A stretch of 64,000 nucleotides of DNA, taken from NCBI RefSeq assembly GCF_021391495.1, contig NZ_CP090063.1, positions 6,696,001 through 6,760,000 of the forward strand, given 5' to 3'. Numbering within the stretch: position 1 is the first letter of the stretch; the number at the start of each line of letters is the position of its first letter. Below the pieces are notes generated by a model, which searched no databases, was not told where the DNA came from, and saw only the letters and a program-made list of their open reading frames with translations. Source of the DNA: Amycolatopsis acidiphila. Its GTDB lineage: Bacteria > Actinomycetota > Actinomycetes > Mycobacteriales > Pseudonocardiaceae. Below are positions 34,161 through 43,873 of this stretch, piece by piece. A program made the translations under genes and the position numbers.

Positions 34161-36320
34161 CTACTCGAAGATCTCGCCCGACTCGGCCTTCTTCACCAGG
34201 CTCTCCGGCGGCAGGAAGTGGTCACCGTAGCGCTCGGCCAGCTCTCGGGCCCTCGCGACGAAGCCTGCGAGGCCGCCCTCGTACTGGTTGATGTACTGGA
34301 TGACCCCACCGGTCCACGCCGGGAACCCGATCCCGAAGATCGAGCCGATGTTGGCGTCCTGCACTGTCGTGAGCACGCCCTCGTCGAAGCATTTCACCGT
34401 CTCCAGCGCCTCGGCGAACAGCATCCGCTCCTGCAGGTCCTTGAACGGCACCTGCGCGCTGCCCGACTTGAACGCCTCCCGCAGCCCCGGCCACAGCCCG
34501 GCCCGCTTGCCGTCCGCGTACTCGTAGAAACCCGCGCCCGACGAACGGCCCTTGCGGTCGAACTCGTCGATCATCCGGTCGATGACGGCCTCGGACGCGT
34601 GCTCCTGCCAGGTCCCGCCCGCGGCCTCGACCGCGGCGCGTGTCTCCTGGCGGATCTTGCGCGGCAGGGTCAGCGTCAGCTCGTCCATCAGCTGCAGCGG
34701 CGGCGCCGGGTACCCGGCCTGCGAACCGGCCTGCTCGATCGACGACGGCTCGACGCCCTCGCCCACCGCGGCGACCGCCTCGTTGATGAACGTGCCGATC
34801 ACCCGCGAGGTGAAGAAGCCGCGGCTGTCGTTCACCACGATCGGCGTCTTCTTGATCTGCAGCGTGTAGTCGAACGCCTTGGCCAGCGTGGCGTCCGAGG
34901 TCTTCTCCCCGCGGATGATCTCCACGAGCGGCATCTTGTCCACGGGCGAGAAGAAGTGGATACCGATGAAGTCCTCCTGCCGCTGCACGCCCTGCGCCAG
35001 GCCGGTGATCGGCAGCGTCGAGGTGTTGGAGCCCAGCACCGCGTCCGGGTTCACCACGCTCTCGATCTCGCCGAACACCTTGTGCTTGAGCTCCTGGCTC
35101 TCGAACACGGCCTCGATCACGAAGTCCACGCCCGCGAAGTCCGCCGGGTCGGCCGTCGGCTTGATGCGGGCCAGCAGCTCGTCCGACTTCTCCTTCGTGG
35201 TCTTGCCACGGGAGAGCGCTTTCTCCTCCAGCTTGACCGCGTAGCCCTTGCCCTTTTCGGCGGCCTCCTGCGAGACGTCCTTGAGTACCACGTCGATCCC
35301 GGCCTTCGCCGACACGTACGCGATCGCCGCGCCCATCATCCCGGCGCCGAGCACGCCGACCTTCTTGGCCGTGTACTTCTCGAAACCGTCCGGCCGGGAG
35401 CCACCGGAGTTGATGTGCTGCAGGTCGAAGAAGAACGCCTTGGTCATGTTCTTCGCGACCTGACCGGTCACGAGGCTCACGAAGTACCGCGTCTCGATCT
35501 GCGTCGCGGTGTCGATGTCCACCTGCGCGCCCTCGACCGCGGCGCACAGGATGGCCCGCGGCGCGGGCATCGGCGCGCCCTTGATCTGCTTGCGCAGGTT
35601 CGCCGGGAACGCGGGCAGGTTCGCCGCGAGCTGCGGGCTCGCCGGGGTGCCGCCGGGCATCTTGTAGCCCTTGACGTCCCACGGCTGCGCGGCCTCCGGG
35701 TTGGCCTTGATCCACTCCTTGGCCTTCGGCAGCAGCTCGTCCACAGTAGACACGACCTCGTGCACCAGGCCGAGCTCCAGCGCCTTGGCCGGCTTGTGCC
35801 GCTGGCCCTGCACGAGCACGTTCAGCACCGCGCTCTGGATGCCCAGCAGCCGCACCGTGCGCACCACGCCGCCACCGCCGGGCAGCAGGCCCAGCGTGAC
35901 CTCGGGCAGGCCGATGACGGTGCCCTTCACGTCGGCGACGATGCGGTGGTGGGTGGCCAGCGCGATCTCCAGGCCGCCACCGAGCGCGGCCCCGTTGATC
36001 GCGGCGACGACCGGCTTGCCCAGCGTCTCCAGCCGGCGCAGCTGCGCCTTCAGCTCGTTGGTGCTGGCGGTGATCTCAGCGGCGTGCTCCGGCGTCGCCT
36101 GGATCAGGTCGTTGAGGTCGCCACCGGCGAAGAACGTCTTCTTCGCGGACGTGACGACCACGCCCGTGATCAAGTCCTTTTCGGACTCGAGCCGGTCCAC
36201 GATCTGCGCGAAGGACTCGCGGAAGTCGGCGTTCATCGTGTTCGCCGACTGCTTCGGGTCGTCCAGGGTCAGCACGACGATGCCGTCGGAGTCCTGGTCC
36301 CACTTGATGGTCTTGGTCAT
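34161..36320 (-). CDS. fadB: Fatty-acid oxidation complex alpha subunit (enoyl-CoA hydratase / 3-hydroxyacyl-CoA dehydrogenase)
   Basis: A 719-residue bifunctional enzyme from ATG 36320; mycobacterial FadB (Rv0860) is 720. The N-terminal crotonase domain has the oxyanion-hole stretch FFAGGDLNDLI and INGAALGGGLEIALATH. The dehydrogenase part opens with GVLGAGMMGAAIAYVSAKAG near 320 (NAD fold), then NTSTLPIT, the catalytic His in FIGIHFFSPVDKMPLVEII and NDSRGFFTSRV. It hydrates trans-2-enoyl-CoA and oxidises the 3-hydroxyacyl-CoA. The thiolase gene ends 2 nt upstream, giving the trifunctional pair. Confidence 0.93.
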   Translation of the reverse strand: MTKTIKWDQDSDGIVVLTLDDPKQSANTMNADFRESFAQIVDRLESEKDLITGVVVTSAKKTFFAGGDLNDLIQATPEHAAEITASTNELKAQLRRLETLGKPVVAAINGAALGGGLEIALATHHRIVADVKGTVIGLPEVTLGLLPGGGGVVRTVRLLGIQSAVLNVLVQGQRHKPAKALELGLVHEVVSTVDELLPKAKEWIKANPEAAQPWDVKGYKMPGGTPASPQLAANLPAFPANLRKQIKGAPMPAPRAILCAAVEGAQVDIDTATQIETRYFVSLVTGQVAKNMTKAFFFDLQHINSGGSRPDGFEKYTAKKVGVLGAGMMGAAIAYVSAKAGIDVVLKDVSQEAAEKGKGYAVKLEEKALSRGKTTKEKSDELLARIKPTADPADFAGVDFVIEAVFESQELKHKVFGEIESVVNPDAVLGSNTSTLPITGLAQGVQRQEDFIGIHFFSPVDKMPLVEIIRGEKTSDATLAKAFDYTLQIKKTPIVVNDSRGFFTSRVIGTFINEAVAAVGEGVEPSSIEQAGSQAGYPAPPLQLMDELTLTLPRKIRQETRAAVEAAGGTWQEHASEAVIDRMIDEFDRKGRSSGAGFYEYADGKRAGLWPGLREAFKSGSAQVPFKDLQERMLFAEALETVKCFDEGVLTTVQDANIGSIFGIGFPAWTGGVIQYINQYEGGLAGFVARARELAERYGDHFLPPESLVKKAESGEIFE

Positions 36321-36322
36321 GT

Positions 36323-37534
<1,212 letters not shown>

Positions 37535-37558
37535 CCGTGCGGCCTTTCCTCGGTTGAA

Positions 37559-37574
37559 GCTAATCCTCACTAAC
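37559..37574. promoter_or_regulatory. Candidate TetR-type operator upstream of fadAB
   Basis: On the minus strand the word is GTTAGTGAGGATTAGC, an imperfect dyad GTTAGT-N4-ATTAGC. It lies 25 nt before the fadA start in the gap shared with the divergent tandem-TetR gene. It resembles, without matching, the GTTAGTCG(T/C)CG(T/C)TAAC operators near 52.5 kb. Confidence 0.35.
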
Positions 37575-37643
37575 ATAGTCCGCGCATTTCCCCAGGTGTC
37601 AACTGGTTGCACTGTGATCCGTTCGAGCTAGAGTGGTCTCACC

Positions 37644-38828
37644 ATGCAGGAGCCCCGCACCCGCCGCACCGGCGACCGGAAGAACCAGCTGGCCACTATC
37701 GCGGCCGAGCTGTTCCGCGCCCGCGGCTACCACGGGGTGGGCATCAACGACATCGCCGCGGCGGCCGGCATCACCGGCCCGGCGCTGTACCGGCACTTCG
37801 CGGACAAGCAGGCCGTACTCGCGTACGTGCTGCTGTCGGGCGTACGCGACATGGAGACCGAGACCACAGCCGCGCTCAGCACGATGGGCCGGCCGAGCGG
37901 CGAGCAGGTCGACCAGCTGCTCGCCGCGATCGCGTCGGCCTCGGTCGAGCGCCGAGAGGTCGCGGCGCTGTGGCGCTGGGAGGGCAAGCACCTCTCACCG
38001 GCGGACCAGCGCGAGATCGGCAGGCGGTCCTCGGCGATCCTCACCGCCTGGGCGAAGGTGTTGCTGGAGGTGCGCCCCGAACTCGCCGCCGCCGACGCCG
38101 AGCTGCTGTGCTGGGCGGCGCTGAGCGTGTTCGGCAGCGTGTCGGTGCACCACACGACGGTCGCCAAGCGCCGCTTCGTGCAGTTGCTGAGCGCGCTCGC
38201 CAAACGTGTCCTGAGCACGGACCTGCCACCCGCCGCGGCGGCGCCGGTCCCGGCTCCCGCGGCGGGCATCGGCACGCCGTCACGACGGGAGCAGCTGCTG
38301 TCCGCCGCCACCGAGCTGTTCCGGCAGCGCGGCTTCCACGACGTCTCCATGGAGGACATCGGCGCGGCCGCGGGCATCGCGGGTCCCAGCGTCTACCGGC
38401 ACTTCCCGAGCAAGACGAGCCTGATCCACGCCATCGCCCGCCGCACCGCCGACCGGCTCGCGCTCGCCGTCGAGGAGGTGCTGCGCAACAGTGCGGACGA
38501 GCTGGAAGCATTGCGGTGCCTGGTGTCCTCCTACGTCCAGGTGCTCACGGGGTCCGCCGAGCTGGCCGTGACGTTCACCATCGACGGGGTCAACCTGGCC
38601 GAGCGGGACCGGGCCGAGCTGCTGCGCATCCAGCGGGACTACGTCGCCCAGTGGGTCAGCCTGCTCTGCACCGTGCACCCCGGCCTGAACGCACGGGAAG
38701 CCAAGATCACGGTGCACGCGGCGCTGACGATCGCGAACGACCTCGCCCGCACCCGGCGGATCAACGCCCGCCCGAACCTCCCTGGCGAGCTCGAAACGTT
38801 GTTACAGGCTGTGCTGGACCTCCGCTGA
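37644..38828 (+). CDS. Tandem TetR-family regulator (two complete TetR modules in one chain)
   Basis: A 394-residue protein, twice the usual TetR length. First HTH about residues 15-60 (LATIAAELFRARGYHGVGINDIAAAAGITGPALYRHF); second about 216-262 (LLSAATELFRQRGFHDVSMEDIGAAAGIAGPSVYRHF). Each is followed by its own helical ligand domain; an Ala/Pro-rich linker sits near 195-207. TetR proteins act as dimers, so one chain may act as a covalent pseudo-dimer. It is divergent from fadAB and upstream of two acyl-CoA dehydrogenase genes; it probably senses acyl-CoA and controls beta-oxidation genes (inference). Confidence 0.87.
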   Translation: MQEPRTRRTGDRKNQLATIAAELFRARGYHGVGINDIAAAAGITGPALYRHFADKQAVLAYVLLSGVRDMETETTAALSTMGRPSGEQVDQLLAAIASASVERREVAALWRWEGKHLSPADQREIGRRSSAILTAWAKVLLEVRPELAAADAELLCWAALSVFGSVSVHHTTVAKRRFVQLLSALAKRVLSTDLPPAAAAPVPAPAAGIGTPSRREQLLSAATELFRQRGFHDVSMEDIGAAAGIAGPSVYRHFPSKTSLIHAIARRTADRLALAVEEVLRNSADELEALRCLVSSYVQVLTGSAELAVTFTIDGVNLAERDRAELLRIQRDYVAQWVSLLCTVHPGLNAREAKITVHAALTIANDLARTRRINARPNLPGELETLLQAVLDLR

Positions 38829-39020
38829 GCGGCACGTGGTCACCTACTTCCAGGTGCCACGCACGGAAGCCGCGTTGCGCGGCCCACCTCGCCCACGCCC
38901 TCCGCGGAACGGTTCGGGCTCATCGTGATCGAGGCGTTCGCGTGTCCATCGCGGCGACCGGCATCGGGATCGGGCACCTGGCGGCGTCGGGTGCACAGCG
39001 CGCAGTCCTGACCCGTGGTA

Positions 39021-39038
39021 ACCTACTCGTCAGTAGGT
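39021..39038. promoter_or_regulatory. 18-bp palindromic operator upstream of the acyl-CoA dehydrogenase pair
   Basis: ACCTACT-CGTC-AGTAGGT, perfect 7-bp arms. It ends 25 nt before the GTG of the first acyl-CoA dehydrogenase gene and is a typical TetR-type operator. The nearest candidate regulator is the tandem TetR about 200 nt upstream. Confidence 0.7.
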
Positions 39039-39062
39039 AGTGGTTCTGATGAGGAGTGCGAC

Positions 39063-40394
39063 GTGGCAGCGGTCAACGGAACACCCCGGCGCAAGCGAGA
39101 CGTGATGGGCGCCGGTCTCGCCGCCCTGACCAAGCTCGCCGGCAGCAGGACGCTCGAGCGGGCCGGCCTGCGCTTGCCGGTGCAGAACCTGGTCGGCGCC
39201 GCGACGCGGAACGGCTTCCGCGCGGCGGGCGCGGCCTCCCGCGTGTTCTCGGCCGGCCGCGCGTCCGGCAAACCGACGCGGCCGGCGGCCCCGCAGGACA
39301 AGGGCCTGTTCGACCTCACGCCGAGCGAAGACCAGCAGATGATCGTCGAGACGGTCGCCGACTTCGCCGCCGAGCAGCTGCGCCCGGCCGCCGCGGAGGC
39401 CGACGCGAAGCTGGCGCCCCCGGACGGCTTGCTCATGCGCGCGTCCGAGCTGGGCGTCACGCTCATCGGCATCCCCGAGGAGCTGGGCGGCGCCGGTGCG
39501 GAGCGGTCGGTCGTCACGAGCGCGCTGATCGCGGAGGCGCTGGCGCACGGCGACCTCGGCCTCGCGGTGGCGGTGCTGGCGCCCTCGGCCGTCAGCACCG
39601 CGTTGGTGCTGTGGGGCGACGCGCAGCAGCAGGCCGACTACCTGCCGGCGTTCGTCGGCGAGAACGTGCCCGCCGCCGCGCTCGCACTGCAGGAGGCACG
39701 GCCTCTGTTCGACCCGTTCAAGCCCGCCGTCCGCGCCCGGCGCACGCCGTCGGGTTACCAGCTGGACGGCGTGAAGTCGCTGGTGCCGCGGGCCGCGCAG
39801 GCGGAGTTGTTCGTCGTCTCGGCCGACCTCGAGGGGCGCGGCCCGGCACTGTTCCTGGTCGAGTCGGCCACCTCCGGGCTGACCGTCGAGGCCGAGCCCG
39901 CGATGGGGCTGCGTGGTGCGGCGACCGGGAAGCTGTTCCTGGACAAGGTGAAAGTCCCCGCGGGCGCGCTGCTCGGCTCCCCGGAGATCTTCCCCGACGT
40001 CGTGCGGTTGTCGCGGCTGGGCTGGGCGGCGCTCGCGACGGGCACCGCGAAGGCCGTACTGGACTACGTGATCCCGTACGTCAACGACCGCACGGCCTTC
40101 GGCGAGCCGATCAGCCACCGGCAGGCCGTGGCGTTCTCGGTCGCCGACATCGCGATCGAGCTGGAGGGCATGCGGCTGGTGACGCTGCGCGCGGCGGCGC
40201 GGGCCGAGCAGGGCAAGCCGTACGCACGTGAGGCCGCGCTGGCCAGGAAGCTGGCCACGGACAAGGGAATGCGGATCGGCAGCGCCGGGGTGCAGCTGCT
40301 CGGCGGGCACGGGTTCACCAAGGAGCACCCGGTGGAGCGGTGGTACCGCGACCTGCGTGTGATCGGCATCGCCGAAGGCACCGTGTTGCTCTAG
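39063..40394 (+). CDS. Acyl-CoA dehydrogenase (FadE24-like subunit)
   Basis: A 443-residue protein. GTG 39063 follows GAGGAG and starts a basic leader (AAVNGTPRRKRDV). The acyl-CoA dehydrogenase body begins near residue 80 (FDLTPSEDQQMIVETVADFAAEQLRPAA), with GIPEELGGAGAERS, AAATGKLFLDKVKVP-like middle domain and C-terminal QLLGGHGFTKEHPVERWYRDLRVIGIAEGT. The chain stops three residues after EGT, where homologues usually run on (IYEGTxxIQR). Paired with the next gene it resembles mycobacterial FadE24/FadE23, so a hetero-oligomer with one less active subunit is proposed. Confidence 0.8.
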   Translation: MAAVNGTPRRKRDVMGAGLAALTKLAGSRTLERAGLRLPVQNLVGAATRNGFRAAGAASRVFSAGRASGKPTRPAAPQDKGLFDLTPSEDQQMIVETVADFAAEQLRPAAAEADAKLAPPDGLLMRASELGVTLIGIPEELGGAGAERSVVTSALIAEALAHGDLGLAVAVLAPSAVSTALVLWGDAQQQADYLPAFVGENVPAAALALQEARPLFDPFKPAVRARRTPSGYQLDGVKSLVPRAAQAELFVVSADLEGRGPALFLVESATSGLTVEAEPAMGLRGAATGKLFLDKVKVPAGALLGSPEIFPDVVRLSRLGWAALATGTAKAVLDYVIPYVNDRTAFGEPISHRQAVAFSVADIAIELEGMRLVTLRAAARAEQGKPYAREAALARKLATDKGMRIGSAGVQLLGGHGFTKEHPVERWYRDLRVIGIAEGTVLL

Positions 40395-40424
40395 CCCTCC
40401 TCCGGTCTCCAGAAAGGCTTTGCT

Positions 40425-41636
40425 GTGATCAACCTCGAACCTCCGAAGAAGGCCGGCGCCCTGATCAACCAGGCGTACCAGGCCGCGTCGCAGGTGCTGC
40501 GCCCGATCTCGCGCAAGTACGACCGCGCGGAGCACGCGTATCCGAAAGAGCTGGACATGTTCGCCGCGGTGCTCGACGGGCTGAACTCGTCGGGCGAAGG
40601 CGGCGCGGGCGCGGCCGGTGTCCGGCGAGAATCTTCCGCGAAAGATTCTTCCGGCAATCGCAATGGCGGAAACCTGAGCACCGTGCTCGGCACGATCGAG
40701 ATGTGCTGGGGTGACGTGGCGTTGCTGCTGTCGATGCCGCGCCAGGGCCTCGGCAACGCGGCGATCGCGTCGGTCGCGAACGAGGACCAGCTGGCGCGGT
40801 TCGGCAAGCTGTGGGCGGCGATGGCGATCACCGAGCCGGACTGCGGTTCGGACTCGGCGGCCATCACGACGACGGCGGTCGAGGACGGCGACTCCTACGT
40901 GCTGAACGGTGAGAAGATCTTCGTGACTTCGGGCCAGCGCGCGGACGCCGTGGTCGTCTGGGCCACCTTGGACAAGTCGGCCGGGCGGGCCGCCATCAAG
41001 TCGTTCGTGGTGGAGAAGGGCACGCCGGGCTTCGAGGTCGTGCGCCTGGAGCACAAGCTGGGGATCCGCGCGTCGGACACGGCGGTGCTGCGGTTCGACA
41101 ACTGCCGGGTGCCGAAGGAGAACCTGCTGGGCTCGCCGGAGGTGGACACCAAGAAGGGGTTCGCGGGGGTCATGCAGACCTTCGACAACACCCGTCCCCT
41201 GGTGGCCGCCATGGCGATCGGCGTGGCGCGCGCGGCACTGGAGGAGACGTCGCGGATCCTGGCGGACGCGGGTGTCGAAGTGGACTACGACAGGCCCGCG
41301 AACACCCAGCACGCCGCGGCGGCGGCCTATCTGGAGCTGGAAGCGGACTACGAAGCCGCGTACCTGCTGACGCTGCAGTCGGCCTGGATGGCGGACAACC
41401 GCAAGCCGAACTCGTTGCAGGCCTCGATGGCGAAGGCCAAGGCGGGACGGTCCGTTGTGGACATCACGCTGAAGTGCGTGGAGTTGGCGGGGGCGTTCGG
41501 TTATACGGAGGAATCCCTGCTGGAGAAGTGGGCCCGCGACTCGAAGATCCTGGACATCTTCGAGGGGACACAACAGATCCAGCAGCTGATCGTGGCCCGG
41601 CGGGTGCTCGGGAAGACCAGCGCCGAGCTGAAATAG
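40425..41636 (+). CDS. Acyl-CoA dehydrogenase (FadE23-like subunit)
   Basis: A 403-residue protein from GTG 40425, matching mycobacterial FadE23 in length. FAD/acyl-CoA motifs: MAITEPDCGSDSAAITTTA, YVLNGEKIFVTSG, FDNCRVPKENLLG and the catalytic Glu in DIFEGTQQIQQLIVARRVLG. Residues near 62-80 (RRESSAKDSSGNRNGGN) form a low-complexity insert whose DNA contains an AT-rich inverted repeat. It is the second gene of the acyl-CoA dehydrogenase pair, 30 nt after the first, and ends at a strong bidirectional terminator. Confidence 0.85.
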   Translation: MINLEPPKKAGALINQAYQAASQVLRPISRKYDRAEHAYPKELDMFAAVLDGLNSSGEGGAGAAGVRRESSAKDSSGNRNGGNLSTVLGTIEMCWGDVALLLSMPRQGLGNAAIASVANEDQLARFGKLWAAMAITEPDCGSDSAAITTTAVEDGDSYVLNGEKIFVTSGQRADAVVVWATLDKSAGRAAIKSFVVEKGTPGFEVVRLEHKLGIRASDTAVLRFDNCRVPKENLLGSPEVDTKKGFAGVMQTFDNTRPLVAAMAIGVARAALEETSRILADAGVEVDYDRPANTQHAAAAAYLELEADYEAAYLLTLQSAWMADNRKPNSLQASMAKAKAGRSVVDITLKCVELAGAFGYTEESLLEKWARDSKILDIFEGTQQIQQLIVARRVLGKTSAELK

Positions 41637-41652
41637 CACGGCGCCGCAAGGA

Positions 41653-41705
41653 GAAACCGCCCGGCCAGTGGGGTACCCCCTGCCCCCGAAAGGCCGGGCG
41701 GTTTC
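41653..41705. terminator. Bidirectional terminator between the FadE23-like and PhaC-like genes
   Basis: GAAACCGCCCGGCC (41653-41666) and its exact complement GGCCGGGCGGTTTC (41692-41705) form a 14-bp stem, with A-rich and T-rich outer ends. A smaller GGGGTACCCC hairpin is in the loop. Confidence 0.85.
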
Positions 41706-41717
41706 GATTTCCGTCGA

Positions 41718-42755
41718 TCAGCTCAGGAAAGCGTCGATGTGCGCCCAGGTCGTCCCGCGGGCGCGGCGACCCGTGAGCACACCCAGGTGTCCGCCCGGGG
41801 CGACTTCGAAGTCCACCGAAGGCGCGGACGGCAGCAACTGGGTCAACCGCTCGACCGCCCGGCGCGGGGCGATGGTGTCGTTCTCGCCGGCGATGACCAG
41901 CACCGGGACGCGCACGCCGGACAGCGAGATGATCCGGCCCGCAAGGTCGACCTCGCCGTCCGCGAGGTCGTTCGCCCGGAAGAACCGATGGTACAACTGC
42001 CCGAACGTCCGGCCGGGATAGGCGATCATGTTGTCCATGAAATGGTCCACGGCCTCGATCTGCGCCAGGAAGTCCCGGTCGTCGAGGTTGCGCAGGATCG
42101 CCAGCGGCTTCGTGATCTCCTTGTTGATCCCCGTCGCCCAGAAGACCCGGCCGACCACATAGGACGGTGCGCCGCCCAGCAGGCGGTAGAACGGGGTGAG
42201 CAGGTGCCCGCCGGTCGCCGCGACGAGCGGACGGAACGGGGCGATCAGCGGGATCGCCGTGAAGTCCACCGGCGACGCCACCGTGACGATCGACGAGATC
42301 GGCAGCTGCGGCCGGTCGGCCGCGGTCAGCAGCGAGAACAACCCGCCAAGGCACCACCCGACCACCTGCACGTCCTGCCCGCCCGAGTCATCGCTCACCT
42401 TCCGGACCGCCCGCGGCAGCACCTCGTCGATCCAGTGCTCGACGCCGAGCCGCCGGTCGGAGAACGCGACCGTGCCGTAGTCCACCAGATACGTCCGCCG
42501 CCCCTGCTCGACCAGGTGCTCGGCCAGGCTGCAGCCCCGCCGCAGGTCGAAGCACAGCGCCGGCGCGGCCAGTGGCGGCACCAGCAGGACCGGCGGTCCC
42601 GAGGACTCGCCGTGCAACCGGTACAGCGACCGGTTCGGCCCCTGGTCGACGAGCGTGCGCGGCATCGGCCGCAGGTCCGCCACCCCGCCCCGCACCTTGC
42701 CGACGACGTTCGCCGCCGCGGCCGCCAGGCTGACCGGGGACAACGAAACGCTCAA
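41718..42755 (-). CDS. PHA-synthase-like alpha/beta hydrolase
   Basis: A 345-residue alpha/beta-hydrolase-fold protein. The nucleophile box is VVGWCLGGLFSLL: G-x-C-x-G with cysteine instead of serine, as in polyhydroxyalkanoate synthases (PhaC). Asp in VIAGENDTIAPRRAV and His in VAPGGHLGVLTGRRA complete the triad. It is shorter than class I PhaC and lacks its long N-terminal region, resembling class III PhaC or related acyltransferases. It is translationally coupled (4-nt overlap) to the upstream SDR gene, which could make a 3-hydroxyacyl-CoA substrate (inference). Confidence 0.78.
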   Translation of the reverse strand: MSVSLSPVSLAAAAANVVGKVRGGVADLRPMPRTLVDQGPNRSLYRLHGESSGPPVLLVPPLAAPALCFDLRRGCSLAEHLVEQGRRTYLVDYGTVAFSDRRLGVEHWIDEVLPRAVRKVSDDSGGQDVQVVGWCLGGLFSLLTAADRPQLPISSIVTVASPVDFTAIPLIAPFRPLVAATGGHLLTPFYRLLGGAPSYVVGRVFWATGINKEITKPLAILRNLDDRDFLAQIEAVDHFMDNMIAYPGRTFGQLYHRFFRANDLADGEVDLAGRIISLSGVRVPVLVIAGENDTIAPRRAVERLTQLLPSAPSVDFEVAPGGHLGVLTGRRARGTTWAHIDAFLS

Positions 42756-43579
42756 GACCGCCGCACCTTCGCCTCGTACTCGGCGCGCGCGCCGGAATGC
42801 GCCCGCGCGAACACCTTATCCGCTCCGACCGCCCGGATGAACCACTCCGACACCGCGCGCGGCACGAGCCGCCCGATCCGTCCCGTGAAGTCCAGCGATT
42901 TCGGCACGAACACGTCGAACTTCGGCTCCCGCAGCACTTCCACGATCGCCCGCGCGACATCCTCCGGACGCAGCGACTTGAACATCTTCGTCTCCGGCAG
43001 CCCGTCGGCGAGATGGGTGCGCACCACCGCGGGCATCACGCAGGAAATGTCCACACCGGACCCGCGCAGCTCCAGCCGCACCGCCTCGCTCAACCCGACC
43101 ACGGCGTGCTTGGTCGCGCAATACGTTGCGGCACCGGGGAAACCGGCCTTGCCCGCCATCGACGCGACGTTCACGATGTGCCCGGCCGCACGCGGCCGCA
43201 TGCGCTTGATCGCCTCGCGGGTGCCGTGGATCACCGCGTGCAGGTTGATCTCCAGCTGCCGCGTGGTCGCCGCGTCGTCCTCCTCCTCCAGCGGCGCGAG
43301 CAGCATGACCCCGGCGTTGTTGATCAACACGTCGATCGGCCCGAGCCTGCGTTCCACCTCGTCGAGGAACTCGGCGAACGCACGGGCGTCGGTGACGTCG
43401 AGCGGCAGTGCGATCGCGTCCCCGCCCAGCTCACCGGCGGTCTTCTCCGCCTGCGCGTGGTCGATGTCGCCGATCGCGATCCGGGCACCGAGGGGGGCCA
43501 GCGCCGCCGCCGTGGTGGCGCCGATCCCCTGCGCCCCGCCCGTGATCACGATGACCTTGCCCCGCAGCTCCGTTGCCAT
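42752..43579 (-). CDS. Short-chain dehydrogenase/reductase
   Basis: A 275-residue classical SDR. ATG 43579 is used because AGGA sits 7-10 nt upstream; ATG 43588 is an in-frame alternative. NAD(P) motif VIVITGGAQGIGATTAAAL, LINNAGVMLLAP, catalytic Ser in IVNVASMAGKAG and YxxxK in YCATKHAVVGL. The C-terminal tail (FDFTGRIGRLVPRAVSEWFIRAVG) resembles mycobacterial membrane-associated SDRs acting on lipids or steroids. It is the first gene of a two-gene operon with the PhaC-like hydrolase. Confidence 0.88.
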   Translation of the reverse strand: MATELRGKVIVITGGAQGIGATTAAALAPLGARIAIGDIDHAQAEKTAGELGGDAIALPLDVTDARAFAEFLDEVERRLGPIDVLINNAGVMLLAPLEEEDDAATTRQLEINLHAVIHGTREAIKRMRPRAAGHIVNVASMAGKAGFPGAATYCATKHAVVGLSEAVRLELRGSGVDISCVMPAVVRTHLADGLPETKMFKSLRPEDVARAIVEVLREPKFDVFVPKSLDFTGRIGRLVPRAVSEWFIRAVGADKVFARAHSGARAEYEAKVRRS

Positions 43580-43621
43580 GGCGCTCATCCTGCCGGGCGC
43601 GGGACGGATTTTCCAGCAGTG

Positions 43622-43873
43622 TCACAGCCGGCGTTCGAACACCTGCACCATGGTGTCGCGCACCGGCACCTCGACGGCCGGCGTGAACCCCTGGCCGCGG
43701 TAGTACTCGACGAGCTTCCCGTCGCCGCCTGACCAGCAGCCCACCCGCACCAGCGACAGGCCCGCCGCCGTGCCTCGGCAAGCGTGAACTCGATGAGCCG
43801 CGCACCGATCCCGGCGCCCTGGGGCGCCCGGGAGGTCAGCAGCAGCACCAGGTACAGCTCCCCGGTCGGATCC
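43622..43873 (-). pseudogene. GNAT acetyltransferase remnant, 5'-truncated and frameshifted
   Basis: Two pieces of a GNAT C-terminal half are visible in different frames. Piece 1: ELYLVLLLTSRAPQGAGIG, then ARLIEFTLAEARR (acetyl-CoA binding Q/R-x-x-G-x-G/A, seen as QGAGIG). Piece 2: AAGLSLVRVGCWSGGDGKL, then VEYYRGQGFTPAVEV and VRDTMVQVFERRL to TGA at 43622. They join across a one-base deletion in the CGG-rich run near 43765-43780. The N-terminal domain is absent: the fragment begins directly at the stop of the methionine aminopeptidase gene. Not a functional enzyme unless the sequence is wrong and a start is elsewhere. Confidence 0.75.

Noticed and set aside
38829..39000. Possible remnant coding sequence between the tandem TetR gene and the first acyl-CoA dehydrogenase
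   Set aside because: Short fragments in two frames look weakly protein-like, yet no family motif, start or ribosome binding site is present. An imperfect hairpin near 38835-38861 is probably a weak terminator.
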